Source of the DNA: Magnetospirillum sp.
GTDB taxonomy: Bacteria > Pseudomonadota > Alphaproteobacteria > Rhodospirillales > Magnetospirillaceae
Length of the DNA stretch: 14,800 nt
Assembly: GCA_020217035.1 (NCBI GenBank)
Contig: JAIWOG010000308.1
Span: 1 to 14,800 of the forward strand
Reading direction: 5' to 3'
A model generated the notes under the pieces. The model did not search any database. It worked only from the letters and a program-made list of their open reading frames with translations, and was not told the origin of the DNA. Position 1 is the stretch's first letter. Every line of letters starts with the position of its first letter. This document shows, in pieces, positions 1 through 9,036 of the stretch. The position numbers were made by a program, and so were the translations under genes.

Positions 1-90
1 GTTCGCCGTCTCGACGCCCGTTTGGTCCGACTTCACCCGGATCTTCACGTTGTAATCAATGACGCGCTTGACCGCGACGAGGACTTTCAT
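1..90 (-). CDS. etfB: Electron transfer flavoprotein subunit beta, 5' end only (partial)
   Basis: The minus strand from the ATG at 90 to the window edge encodes 30 residues starting [20 protein letters not shown]. This is the characteristic N-terminus of alphaproteobacterial EtfB; the [10 protein letters not shown] strand begins its nucleotide-binding fold. In this family EtfB pairs with EtfA to form an FAD-containing heterodimer that takes electrons from acyl-CoA and other dehydrogenases and passes them to ETF:quinone oxidoreductase. A GGAG-type ribosome site lies a few bases upstream (complement of about 93-100). The gene follows the acyl-CoA synthetase in the same orientation with a 57-bp gap that holds a strong hairpin, so it may have its own transcript. 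The rest of the gene lies outside the window. Identification rests on 30 residues but they are distinctive. Confidence 0.85.
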   Translation of the reverse strand, partial: MKVLVAVKRVIDYNVKIRVKSDQTGVETAN

Positions 91-108
91 GGGAACGCTC
101 CGACAAAG

Positions 109-137
109 CGGCCCGCGTCGGTACCCGACGCGGGCCG
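109..137 (-). terminator. Strong GC hairpin between acyl-CoA synthetase and etfB
   Basis: A perfect 13-bp inverted repeat (109-121 and 125-137, CGGCCCGCGTCGG with its complement) surrounds a 3-nt loop. It starts 10 nt after the acyl-CoA synthetase stop codon on the minus strand. The downstream side on that strand reads CTTTGTCGG, so the T-tract is poor. It may be a weak or rho-assisted terminator, an mRNA 3'-end stabiliser, or an attenuating structure ahead of etfB. The stem is certain; the role is inferred. Confidence 0.6.
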
Positions 138-147
138 TTCCTGTTGC

Positions 148-1770
148 TTAAAGATCCTTGGCCATCTGACGCAGCATGAACTTCTGGATCTTGCCGGTGC
201 TGGTCTTGGGCAGCGCTCCGAAGACGATGGTGCGCGGCACCTTGAAGCCCGCCATGTGCGATTTGCAGAACGCGATGACGTCTTCTTCGCTGCATTCGGC
301 GCCGTCCTTCAACGTCACGAAGGCGCACGGCGTCTCGCCCCATTTTTCGTCCGGACGGGCGACGACGGCGGCTTCCAGGATGTCGGGGTGCTTGTAGAGC
401 ACGTCTTCCACCTCGATGGACGAGATGTTCTCGCCACCCGAAATGATGATGTCCTTGGACCGGTCCTTGATCTCGACATAGCCGTCTTCGTGCCAGACAG
501 CCAGGTCACCGGTATGGAACCAGCCGCCCTCGAAGGACTCTTGGGTGGCCTTGGGGTTCTTCAGGTATCCCTTCATGACGTTGTTGCCGCGCATGAAGAT
601 TTCGCCCATGGTCATGCCGTCCTTGGGACAGGGCTCCAGCGTCATGGGGTCGGCGATCATCACCCCTTCCAGCATGGGGCCGCGCACGCCCTGGCGGGCC
701 TTGATCTTGGACTTGGCGTCCAGGTCCAAATCGTTCCACTTGTCGTGCCAGACGCATTGGGTGACCGGGCCGTAGACTTCGGTCAGGCCATAGACGTGGG
801 TGACTTCCCAGCCCATGCGTTCCATGCCGGCGATGACGGCGGCCGGCGGGGCGGCGCCGGCGGTCATCACCTTGACCGGGTGGGTGATGCCTTCCTTCAG
901 CGCCGCCGGGGCGTTGTTGATCATGTTGAGCACGATGGGGGCGCCACAGAAATGGGTGACCTTTTCAGTGCGGATCAGCTCGACGATGGGCTCGACGCGG
1001 ACATGACGCAGGCAGACGCTGGTGCCGGCGGTCACCGCCATGGTCCACGGGAAGCACCAGCCGTTGCAGTGGAACATGGGCAAGGTCCACAGATAGACCG
1101 GGCCGTCGGGCATGGTCCAGCCCAGGGCGTTGGACACCGCGTTCAAATAGGCCCCGCGATGGTGGTAGACCACGCCCTTGGGATTGCCGGTGGTGCCCGA
1201 GGTGTAGTTGAGCGCGATGGCGTCCCATTCGTCGCCCGGCATGGTCCACGGGTGCAGTTCGTCGGCCAGCAGGTCTTCATAGGTGGCCTCGCCGATCAAC
1301 TCGCCACCCACATAGGTGGGGTCGTCGATATCGAACACCGGAATCTTGACGTCCAGGCCCTCGACCGCCTTCTTGGCCACCTTCGAGAACTCGCGGTCGA
1401 CGATCAGCAGCTTGGCTTCGCCGTGCTTCAGGATGAAGGTGATGGCTTCGGCGTCCAGGCGGGTGTTGATGGCGTTCAGCACGCCGCCGGTCAACGGTAC
1501 GCCGAAATGGCCTTCGAACAGTTCGGGGGTGTTGGCGGCCAGCATGGCGACCGTGTCGCCCTTGCCGATGCCGCGCTTGGCCAGGCCGGCGGCCAGACGG
1601 CGCACGCGCACCATGGTCTCGCCCCAGGTGCGACGGACCGGGCCATGGATGACGGCCAGACGATCGGGCCAGATCGAAGCGGTACGTTCAAGGAAGGTGA
1701 GCGGCGTCAGCGCCACGAAATTGGCGGCGTTCTTGTCCAGGTCCTGATCGTACACATTGGTTGAGGCCAT
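148..1770 (-). CDS. Acyl-CoA synthetase, AMP-binding family (AlkK/DmdB-like)
   Basis: A 540-residue ANL-superfamily enzyme that activates a carboxylic acid with ATP and CoA via an acyl-adenylate. Visible motifs are the P-loop YTSGTTGNPKG (189-199), YGLTEVYGP (327-335), GWFHTGDLAV (416-425), the hinge region DRSKDIIISGGENIS (436-450) and PKTSTGKIQK (521-530), whose K527 is the expected adenylation lysine. Length and motif style fit the medium/short-chain fatty acyl-CoA ligases that include AlkK and the methylmercaptopropionyl-CoA ligase DmdB. The real substrate cannot be read from sequence. The ATG at 1770 has AAGGGAG about 9 nt upstream. No signal peptide or membrane segment is evident, so it should be cytoplasmic. 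The next gene on this strand is etfB, consistent with acyl-CoA oxidation feeding ETF. The gene is complete. Confidence 0.92.
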   Translation of the reverse strand: MASTNVYDQDLDKNAANFVALTPLTFLERTASIWPDRLAVIHGPVRRTWGETMVRVRRLAAGLAKRGIGKGDTVAMLAANTPELFEGHFGVPLTGGVLNAINTRLDAEAITFILKHGEAKLLIVDREFSKVAKKAVEGLDVKIPVFDIDDPTYVGGELIGEATYEDLLADELHPWTMPGDEWDAIALNYTSGTTGNPKGVVYHHRGAYLNAVSNALGWTMPDGPVYLWTLPMFHCNGWCFPWTMAVTAGTSVCLRHVRVEPIVELIRTEKVTHFCGAPIVLNMINNAPAALKEGITHPVKVMTAGAAPPAAVIAGMERMGWEVTHVYGLTEVYGPVTQCVWHDKWNDLDLDAKSKIKARQGVRGPMLEGVMIADPMTLEPCPKDGMTMGEIFMRGNNVMKGYLKNPKATQESFEGGWFHTGDLAVWHEDGYVEIKDRSKDIIISGGENISSIEVEDVLYKHPDILEAAVVARPDEKWGETPCAFVTLKDGAECSEEDVIAFCKSHMAGFKVPRTIVFGALPKTSTGKIQKFMLRQMAKDL

Positions 1771-1969
1771 GGCCTGTTTCTCCCTTGGGCTTTATCGCGA
1801 GCCGACAGCTGATTCCAGCGTTGTCGAAGGGGTCTAACAGCGCAGCTTTTCCCAAGTTTCTCAGGAATATGACGAATTGTATCAGGACGAGAAACGGGGC
1901 TGGCCGCCGACCCCTGTCTTGGTGACGGGGAAACAGCCTAGCACCGGCGCGAGCCGGGTGAAAGAGAGG
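1771..1969. other. Intergenic region between the response regulator and the acyl-CoA synthetase
   Basis: No convincing gene is seen here. Both flanking genes are on the minus strand, so it must hold the 3' end of the regulator transcript and the acyl-CoA synthetase promoter. On the minus strand a TACAAT hexamer (complement of 1876-1881) resembles a -10 element, but no -35 stands at the right distance. A second dyad lies at 1942-1960 (CACCGGC-GCGA-GCCGGGTG, imperfect). Confidence 0.4.
1896..1914 (-). terminator. Possible terminator of the two-component operon
   Basis: GGGG (1896-1899) and CCCC (1911-1914) flank an inner GG/CC pairing (1902-1903 with 1907-1908). On the minus strand the hairpin is followed by GTTTCTCGTCC, a modestly T-rich tail. 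It lies about 55 nt after the response regulator stop. The stem contains a mismatch, so this is a weak call. Confidence 0.3.
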
Positions 1970-2689
1970 CTAAAGCCAGTTGACCTCGGCGGTGAACAGA
2001 TAGCCGGCGCCGTAGACGGTCTTGATCAGACGCGGCGACTTGGCGTCACGCTCGATCTTCTTCCTGATGCGCGAGATGCGTACGTCGATGGAGCGGTCAT
2101 AGGGAAAGTCGTCGCGTTCGCTGTCGGCGCCCTGCAACTGTTCGCGCGAAAGCACCCGTTTCGGCGAGCGCAGCAGCGCCAGCAACAGGCCGGCTTCGGC
2201 CGCCGTCAGGCTTTCCTGGTGGCCGTCGTCGGCGACCAGGGTCAAATTGCCGGGATCGAACACCCATTCGCCGAAACGGGCGCGTTGGTTGTCGTTGGCG
2301 GTGGCGGCACCGGCCAGTTGTTCGCGCCGGCGGATCACCGAATTGATGCGGGCCACCAGTTCGCGTGGCTCGAACGGCTTGACGATGTAGTCGTCGGCCC
2401 CCAGTTCCAGGCCCAGCACCCGGTCGGAAACGCCGCCGCGCCCGGTCAGGATGATGACGCCGAAACGCACGTCGCCCCACAATTCACGCACCAGGGTCAA
2501 GCCGTCCATGTCGGGAAGCCCCAGATCGACCAGACACAGTTCCGGGGCCTGCCGGCGGATGGCGGCGCGAGCGTCGCGTCCCGAGCCGAAAGCCTGGACT
2601 TCGTAGCCATAGCCTTCCAGCACGGTGCGGACCAGATTGCGGATGTCGGCGTCGTCCTCGATCAGGTACAAAAGCTTCCTGGCGCCCAA
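1970..2689 (-). CDS. OmpR/PhoB-family response regulator
   Basis: A 239-residue two-domain regulator. The receiver (about 5-120) has the acidic pocket E11/D12/D13, phospho-acceptor D55 in LCLVDLGLP, T82 and K104 in VKPF. The winged-helix DNA-binding domain (about 138-235) has the typical RSIDVRISRIRKKI and KTVYGAGYLF segments. The reading frame extends upstream to an ATG at 2764, inside the kinase gene. I prefer the TTG at 2689 because AGAGGG sits exactly 7 nt upstream and the receiver fold starts right after it. This start is 14 nt after the kinase stop codon, so the two are almost certainly co-transcribed, and the regulator is the likely partner of that kinase. Target genes are unknown. The stop is TAG at 1970-1972. 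Confidence 0.9.
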   Translation of the reverse strand: MGARKLLYLIEDDADIRNLVRTVLEGYGYEVQAFGSGRDARAAIRRQAPELCLVDLGLPDMDGLTLVRELWGDVRFGVIILTGRGGVSDRVLGLELGADDYIVKPFEPRELVARINSVIRRREQLAGAATANDNQRARFGEWVFDPGNLTLVADDGHQESLTAAEAGLLLALLRSPKRVLSREQLQGADSERDDFPYDRSIDVRISRIRKKIERDAKSPRLIKTVYGAGYLFTAEVNWL

Positions 2690-2703
2690 ACCATTTCCCT
2701 CTG

Positions 2704-5544
2704 TCAAATCTTGGTGGCCGGAGCCGACCGGCCGATGGCGTCGATCAGATCCTGTTTTTCCCACGGTTTGGACAACACTACCAGATCGGATCGATCCTCG
2801 CTGCCATCAAACGAGAAGCCGCTGATCAGAACCACGGCGATTTGCGGTCGAAGTTCTTTGACCTTGTGCGCCAGTTCCACACCGGAAAGTCCGGGCATGA
2901 CGATGTCCGATATTACCAGATGCAGGTCCTCGACTTGCTCAACCAATGCAAGCGCCTCGTCGCCACTTTCCGCCTCCACCACCGAGAATCCCAGTTCCAT
3001 CAACTGACGGCGCATGATCTGGCGGACGTCCTCGTTGTCCTCGGCGACCAGGGCCAGACGGCCGGGCCAGCGCTGGTCCGAGATGGCGGCCTCTCGCGCC
3101 TCGGGGCGCGGCGCCGGCTCGGCGCGGGGCAGCAGGATGGTCAGCGTCGCCCCCTCGCCGGGCTTGGAATCGATGCGGATGAAGCCGTGCGATTGCTTGA
3201 CGAATCCGTAGACCATGGACAAACCCAGGCCCGAGCCCTGTTCCTTGGTGGTGTAGAACGGCTCGAAGGCGCGGGCCAGGCTGTCGGTGTCAAAACCCTG
3301 TCCGCTGTCGGCGACGACGATTTCCAGGTAATCGTCGGCAGGTGCCATTTCGTCGAACATTTCCGGCACGTCCAGGGGGCGGATGCGGGCGCCGACCTGC
3401 AAGCGTCCGCCGCCGGGCATGGCGTCGCGGGCGTTCAGCACCATGTTGACGAGCGCGTTTTCCAACTGGTTCTGGTCGGCGATGGCCCAGCACGGCACGT
3501 CTTCCGGCGGCAGCACCATGTGGATGGAGCTGGGCAGCGAGCGGCGCAGCAACACCGCCATTTCACGGATCAGGGCACCGACGTCCACCGGCTGCGGCTT
3601 CAGCGGCTGACGGCGCGAGAAGGCCAGCAGGCGCGAGGTGATGTCGGCGCCGCGCCGGCCGGCCCGCTGCGCCGGCTCCAGGAACTCGTCCAGCCCATCG
3701 ACCGCCGCATAGCGTTCGCGGGCCGCCGCCAGGTTGCCGATGATGATGGACAGCAGATTGTTGAAGTCGTGGGCCAGACCGCCCGACAACTGGCCCACCG
3801 CGTTCAGGCGCTGGGCCTCCATCAGCCGGCGTTCGGTATCCTTTTCGGCGGTGACGTCCAGAGACAGGACGAACATGCCCAACACCAGGCCATCGGGACC
3901 CAGTTCGGGGATCAGGGTGGTCTTGGTGACCATGGGGCGTTCGGAATTGATGCCGAACTTGTACTCGAACGACGTTTCCTGCCCCCGCAGCGTTTGCTCC
4001 ACATGCGGGGCGATGAAGTCGTAGGCGTGGCGCCCCAGGGTCTCGGCCAGGAAGCGGCCGACCACTTCGCCCTTGTGGCGGCGCACCAGTTCGGCCCATC
4101 GGCGGTTGGCGAAGCGGATGCGCTGGTCACGACCCAGATAGGCGATGGCCGCCGGGATGGCGTCGAGAATCAGGCGCTGACGCGATTCGTTGTCGGCCAG
4201 GGCCGCTTGGGCCCGGTCCTGCAATTCCACCGCCTGCATCAGCCGGCGGTTGCTGTCTTCCAGTTCGGCGGTGCGGTGGCGGACCCGGCTGTCCAGGGTG
4301 GCGATGTTGTCGCGCACCCGCTGGATCATGCCGTCGAAGGCGGTGGCCAGGATGCCGATTTCGTCGTCGCGGGTGATGCCGGTCTGCACCGACAAATCGC
4401 CGCCGCTGACTTGGGCGGCGGTGTCCACCAGCCGGCGCAGCGGCTCGACCAGGCGCCGCGCCGCCAGCCACGACAGGGCGATGCCGATGACCAGGATGGC
4501 CAGGGCCACCATCATGATGCGGTTGGACAGTTCCACCGCCGAAGAGCGCAGATCATCCACATAGACGGACGACGCGATGTACCAGTCGAAGCCGGGGAAG
4601 TGCCGCACCCAGGAAATCTTCTGGTAGACGTAATTGTCGGGGTCTTCCGGCTTGTCCCACAGATAATAGACCGGCTTGCCGCTGTCGGCGGCCGCCTTCA
4701 GTTCGTCGGCGATGGAATGCCCCGACAACGGGTTGTTCTTGCGCGAGAACTCGGTGCCTTCGATGTTGGCGTTGGGATGGATGATCATGTTGTTGCGGGC
4801 GTCGAAGATGTAGACGTAGCCGGTGGCGTTGATGCGGATGGCCCGCAGCACTTGGCGCAGATCCTCGATGGCCTCGTCCATGCGCTTGGCGACCTCGGCG
4901 TCGATATCGGCCAGGTAGGCGCCGGTCCCCACCACCAGGCGGTGCTGGGGCAAATCCTTGAAATAGGAAATCTTTTGTTCGGTCTGGTGGGCGCTGCCCC
5001 TGGGACGCGCCCACGGATAGGTGTGGAATCCTTCCCCCCAGGCCCTGGCGGTGGAAATGATCACCGGGATGATGGTGTTGCCCGACTGGTCGCGGAAGTC
5101 GGCGGCGTTGCGCCCCTGGAAAAAGGGATCAGGGTGCGACAGCAGGTTCGAATAATAGTCGGTGACCCAAATGTAATCGTTGTTGCCGTACTTCATGGCC
5201 TTCAATCCCTCGAAGACCTGACGCCGCGCCTCGGCATCGGTGATCTCGCCGCGGTCGCGCTGGGCGAACACCCAGTCGATGTAGGACGCCGCCAACTGCA
5301 CCACCTGACGCAATTGCTGCTTGTACGACTTTTCCGTTTCGTCGCGCTGTTCCTCCAAGCCGCCCTTGATCTTGGCCGCCATCTTGAAGACGTTTTCCAA
5401 GATGGCGCCGGACGCGTTCAGCTCGATCTCGTATGCCTTCTGCTCGACCAACGGCACCACCAGCAAGTAGACGGCGGCCGAAAACAGGCCGACGACGATC
5501 AGCATGGTGGAGAACAGGCGATGGAACAGGCGCGAGCGAATCAT
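2704..5544 (-). CDS. Hybrid sensor histidine kinase (Cache-HAMP-PAS-HisKA-HATPase-REC)
   Basis: A 946-residue inner-membrane sensor. In order: transmembrane helix about 11-33; a periplasmic sensor of about 50-330 with two related Cache-like halves (YIWVTD...LLSHPDP near 124-140 and YVYIFD...MIIHPN near 243-258); a second helix about 342-363; HAMP about 360-415; coiled coil about 415-450; PAS about 455-570; HisKA with H-box GGLAHDFNNLLS (588-599), phospho-acceptor H592; an ATPase with N-box around 692-709, ADSGQGF (745-751), FEPFYTT (760-766) and GSGLGLSMV (770-778); and a C-terminal receiver about 829-940 with D880 and K926. All catalytic residues are present. Cache sensors usually bind small organic ligands, but the ligand here is unknown. 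No HPt domain is seen in the protein or next to it. Its partner is the downstream OmpR-type regulator, 14 nt away. The ATG at 5544 is the first start after an in-frame TAG, with only a weak ribosome site. Confidence 0.93.
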   Translation of the reverse strand: MIRSRLFHRLFSTMLIVVGLFSAAVYLLVVPLVEQKAYEIELNASGAILENVFKMAAKIKGGLEEQRDETEKSYKQQLRQVVQLAASYIDWVFAQRDRGEITDAEARRQVFEGLKAMKYGNNDYIWVTDYYSNLLSHPDPFFQGRNAADFRDQSGNTIIPVIISTARAWGEGFHTYPWARPRGSAHQTEQKISYFKDLPQHRLVVGTGAYLADIDAEVAKRMDEAIEDLRQVLRAIRINATGYVYIFDARNNMIIHPNANIEGTEFSRKNNPLSGHSIADELKAAADSGKPVYYLWDKPEDPDNYVYQKISWVRHFPGFDWYIASSVYVDDLRSSAVELSNRIMMVALAILVIGIALSWLAARRLVEPLRRLVDTAAQVSGGDLSVQTGITRDDEIGILATAFDGMIQRVRDNIATLDSRVRHRTAELEDSNRRLMQAVELQDRAQAALADNESRQRLILDAIPAAIAYLGRDQRIRFANRRWAELVRRHKGEVVGRFLAETLGRHAYDFIAPHVEQTLRGQETSFEYKFGINSERPMVTKTTLIPELGPDGLVLGMFVLSLDVTAEKDTERRLMEAQRLNAVGQLSGGLAHDFNNLLSIIIGNLAAARERYAAVDGLDEFLEPAQRAGRRGADITSRLLAFSRRQPLKPQPVDVGALIREMAVLLRRSLPSSIHMVLPPEDVPCWAIADQNQLENALVNMVLNARDAMPGGGRLQVGARIRPLDVPEMFDEMAPADDYLEIVVADSGQGFDTDSLARAFEPFYTTKEQGSGLGLSMVYGFVKQSHGFIRIDSKPGEGATLTILLPRAEPAPRPEAREAAISDQRWPGRLALVAEDNEDVRQIMRRQLMELGFSVVEAESGDEALALVEQVEDLHLVISDIVMPGLSGVELAHKVKELRPQIAVVLISGFSFDGSEDRSDLVVLSKPWEKQDLIDAIGRSAPATKI

Positions 5545-5620
5545 GCTTTCAGACTAACGCCAGTGCCGCGCGTTCTTCAAGACGAACCGAAGACGATAGA
5601 AATGTAACCAATTGTGAAAT

Positions 5621-5647
5621 CGACATGATTCATAATAATTCATGTCG
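5621..5647. repeat. Perfect 8-bp inverted repeat at the end of the RHH gene
   Basis: CGACATGA (5621-5628) and TCATGTCG (5640-5647) form a perfect dyad around an 11-nt AT-rich centre that itself contains a direct repeat ATTCAT-AATA-ATTCAT. It overlaps the RHH gene's stop codon (5640-5642) and lies about 80-100 nt upstream of the kinase start. It could be a weak terminator of the RHH gene, since AT-rich sequence follows, or an operator for the kinase operon. The symmetry is directly visible; the role is not. Confidence 0.5.
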
Positions 5648-5855
5648 TGACGGCTCGGGAACGCAGGTCGTTCAAGACGAACACGCGGATCGACGAAGAC
5701 AAGTTGCCGGTGCGTTCGGAATCGATCCGACTGACCAATTGGTTGACCGACAAGCCAAGCCGGTCGGCGATCAGACGCAATTCGTCCCAGAATTCCGGTT
5801 CAAGGGAAACCGAACTGGCATGACCCGAGATGATGATCGAATGCTTGCGCAGCAT
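5640..5855 (-). CDS. Small ribbon-helix-helix domain protein
   Basis: A 71-residue protein starting MLRKHSIIISGHASSVSLEP. The segment RKHSIIISGHASSVSLEPEF, then WDELRLIADRLGLSVNQLVSRID (23-45) and NLSSSIRVFVLNDLR (51-65), matches the ribbon-helix-helix family I know as RHH_4 (PF13467), common as stand-alone 70-90-residue proteins in alphaproteobacteria. The frame is open to a GTG at 5885. I chose the ATG at 5855 because GGAGAG lies 9 nt upstream and family members begin just before RKHS. RHH proteins usually bind DNA as dimers through the N-terminal strand, but no target is known for this group. No toxin partner is adjacent: upstream is a divergent FlaF-like gene and downstream the kinase operon, so it looks like a lone regulator rather than an antitoxin. 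Confidence 0.8.
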   Translation of the reverse strand: MLRKHSIIISGHASSVSLEPEFWDELRLIADRLGLSVNQLVSRIDSERTGNLSSSIRVFVLNDLRSRAVTT

Positions 5856-6054
5856 GGTGGAAATCTCTCCGACCCGGGTTTTCACCCTGCGGTTTTCATC
5901 AATCTGTCTTTGGAAACGGTTGTAACCGCCACTGTATCATGTTTTCCAAGGGGATAGGACGATCCCACCCCAAACCTCAGGTCGATTGAGGATACGCACA
6001 GCGCATCCTACACTTCGAACCCAGGGAAACAAACAGGTCTTAGGGAGGACAGCA
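5856..6054. promoter_or_regulatory. Divergent regulatory region with several dyads
   Basis: The region lies between the RHH gene (minus) and the FlaF-like gene (plus), with no gene in it. Three inverted repeats are visible: GGGAT/ATCCC (5951-5955, 5962-5966), CCTCA/TGAGG (5975-5979, 5987-5991), and AGGATACGC-ACA-GCGCATCCT (5989-5997 and 6001-6009, one mismatch). They are plausible operators, possibly for the RHH protein, but this is only inference. A strong AGGGAGGA ribosome site (about 6042-6049) precedes the ATG at 6055. No clear -35/-10 pair was identified. Confidence 0.4.
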
Positions 6055-6489
6055 ATGGATTCCGCGCCTATTCCCGTTCGTCTGACCCTGGTGGAAAGCA
6101 CCGCCGCGGCCCTGGCCGAGGCAGCCGACGACCTGAGCGCCGCCACCGACCCCGACCGCTTCGTCGCCGCGTTGGACATCAACCACCGGCTGTGGTTGAC
6201 CCTGGTGCAGATCGCCGCCGACCAGGACTGGCATCACCTGAACCGCCATCTGGCCGATTTCGTGGTTTCCGCCTCGCGCACCGCCGGTCGCGGCCTGTCG
6301 GACGAACGTCTGGAAACCCTGGTGGAAATCAACCGCGAGGTCAGCAAGCGCCTGACCAGCGGCCGGCCGCTCCCCGCCATCCGCCAACGCGCCAAGCTGG
6401 CCTGGCAGGAACGTGGCCGTCCCTATGGCTTGCCGCTGGACCGCTGGCTGATCTCTGAAATGGAACGCCAGGCGCGGGTGGCGCATTAG
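6055..6489 (+). CDS. FlaF-like flagellar regulator family protein
   Basis: A 144-residue soluble protein. The stretch FVAALDINHRLWLTLVQIAAD (36-56) and the later LETLVEINREVSKRL (86-100) resemble the conserved helices of FlaF (PF07309), a flagellin synthesis regulator of alphaproteobacteria, where a short run before NxxLW and a terminal INxxI/V segment are typical. It has about 40 extra C-terminal residues (PLPAIRQRAKLAWQERGRPY and beyond), and no flagellin or flbT gene is nearby, so it may be a diverged paralogue with another role. The frame is open upstream to 5986, but the ATG at 6055 is preceded by AGGGAGGA at ideal spacing. The stop TAG shares bases with the stop of the convergent DUF983 gene (overlap 6486-6489). 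Family assignment is from motif memory and is moderate. Confidence 0.55.
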   Translation: MDSAPIPVRLTLVESTAAALAEAADDLSAATDPDRFVAALDINHRLWLTLVQIAADQDWHHLNRHLADFVVSASRTAGRGLSDERLETLVEINREVSKRLTSGRPLPAIRQRAKLAWQERGRPYGLPLDRWLISEMERQARVAH

Positions 6490-6908
6490 GGCGTAAACCC
6501 GTCGCCCTGGCGTTCGTCGCCTTTCAGCCGCAAGCGCCACATCAGGGCCACCGTCGCCCCCTTGAAGGCCGGCAACAGAATGCCGATCAACGTCAACGCC
6601 GCCGCCATGGTGAGCGCGACGAACGGCCCCATGGGCGGCGACCACGCCTGTTCCACCCACAATGCGCCGGGCACCACCGCGTGCGCCACGGCGAACAGCG
6701 TGAAATAGGCAGGGCCGTCATCGGCACGGATATGGCCCAGTTTTTCGCCACAACAAAGGCAGTGCGGCATCACCCGCAAATAGGCGAACAGCACCCTGCC
6801 CCGTCCGCAGCGCGGACAACGGCCCATGAAGCCGCGCCATAACACCCGAGGCAACGGCAGGGACAGGTCTCGTCTCTCCATCTTCCTGACATGGGAACCG
6901 CCCCCCAC
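6486..6908 (-). CDS. DUF983 family zinc-ribbon membrane protein
   Basis: Up to 140 residues. A zinc-ribbon-like pair of motifs, CPRC (C31, C34) and CLCC (C50 and C53 as likely ligands), is followed by the family signature GEKLGHIRADDGPAYFT (54-70), then two predicted transmembrane helices (about 67-87 and 94-117) and the WSPP and LLPAFKGATVALMWR segments. This matches DUF983 (PF06170), widespread in alphaproteobacteria and of unknown function. The start is uncertain: GTG at 6908 has AGGG about 9 nt upstream, while ATG at 6881 has AGGA too close to it. I keep the longer form. It is divergent from hemerythrin with a 56-bp gap and converges by 4 bp on the FlaF-like gene. Confidence 0.85.
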   Translation of the reverse strand: MGGGSHVRKMERRDLSLPLPRVLWRGFMGRCPRCGRGRVLFAYLRVMPHCLCCGEKLGHIRADDGPAYFTLFAVAHAVVPGALWVEQAWSPPMGPFVALTMAAALTLIGILLPAFKGATVALMWRLRLKGDERQGDGFTP

Positions 6909-6964
6909 GATTGCCAGCCCTGCCCTTGCGGTTTAGGCTATGAGCAAAGGCTGGGAGGCCCCCC

Positions 6965-7375
6965 ATGACCATGGAATGGAAACACGAATACGAGACCGGA
7001 TCGTCCCGCATCGACGACGAGCATCGGGTCTTCCTGGACTTGGTCCGCGAATTCGTCGAGGAATGCGAAGACGGGGCCGAACACACCTTGCTGCTGCGGC
7101 TGGCGCATGAAATCTATAAATACGCAGATTTCCACTTTTTCAGCGAAGAACGCATGATGACGCGTATCCGCTATGCGGATCTGCCCCATCATCACCAAGT
7201 GCACCAGCAATTGCTGGAAGAATTGCGGCTTTTCGTGGAATCCCTGGCCACCGATGCCAGCCAGGCGCCGACCATGGCCCGTTTCCTGGTCCGTTGGTTC
7301 GTCAGCCACACCGTCACCGAGGACACCAAGCTGGCCGGCGCCATCGCCGCCTTTGAAGCCACTCGCAAAAAATAA
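6965..7375 (+). CDS. Bacteriohemerythrin (single-domain O2-binding di-iron protein)
   Basis: A 136-residue four-helix-bundle hemerythrin. The expected di-iron ligands are present: H20 in RIDDEH, H57 and E61 in DFHFFSEE, H76 and H80 in HHHQVH, and H115 and D120 in VSHTVTEDTKL. The aromatic W5 near the N-terminus also fits the family. Such proteins bind O2 reversibly for delivery, storage or sensing, and are unusually numerous in Magnetospirillum and other microaerophiles. There is no extra signalling domain, so it is cytoplasmic and stand-alone. The ATG at 6965 has GGGAGG with 6-nt spacing; a second ATG two codons later is possible. It ends directly at a strong palindrome that terminates transcription from both sides. 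It is divergent from the DUF983 gene. Confidence 0.92.
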   Translation: MTMEWKHEYETGSSRIDDEHRVFLDLVREFVEECEDGAEHTLLLRLAHEIYKYADFHFFSEERMMTRIRYADLPHHHQVHQQLLEELRLFVESLATDASQAPTMARFLVRWFVSHTVTEDTKLAGAIAAFEATRKK

Positions 7376-7395
7376 GGGCGCCCCGCGGGGCGCCC
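7365..7395 (-). terminator. Strong intrinsic terminator of the fumarase transcript, possibly bidirectional
   Basis: A perfect 20-bp palindrome (7376-7395, GGGCGCCCCG and its complement) starts right after the hemerythrin TAA. Read on the minus strand it is followed by TTATTTTTTGC, a textbook U-tract, 24 nt after the fumarase stop. That U-tract is the complement of the last codons of hemerythrin. On the plus strand the tail is only TTGCCTG, so termination of hemerythrin would be weaker. Confidence 0.85.
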
Positions 7396-7419
7396 TTGCC
7401 TGACAGCATGCGCCCGCGA

Positions 7420-9036
<1,617 letters not shown>

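Noticed and set aside
22..1764. A 580-codon plus-strand open frame opposite the acyl-CoA synthetase
   Set aside because: It is an antisense shadow: long open antisense frames are expected in GC-rich genes, the translation is repetitive in Asp/Gly/His/Val with no domain, and the opposite strand has all the enzyme's motifs.
2842..5607. A 921-codon plus-strand open frame opposite the hybrid kinase
   Set aside because: Same shadow pattern (Gln/Asp/His/Gly-rich translation, no recognisable fold), while the kinase on the other strand is complete.
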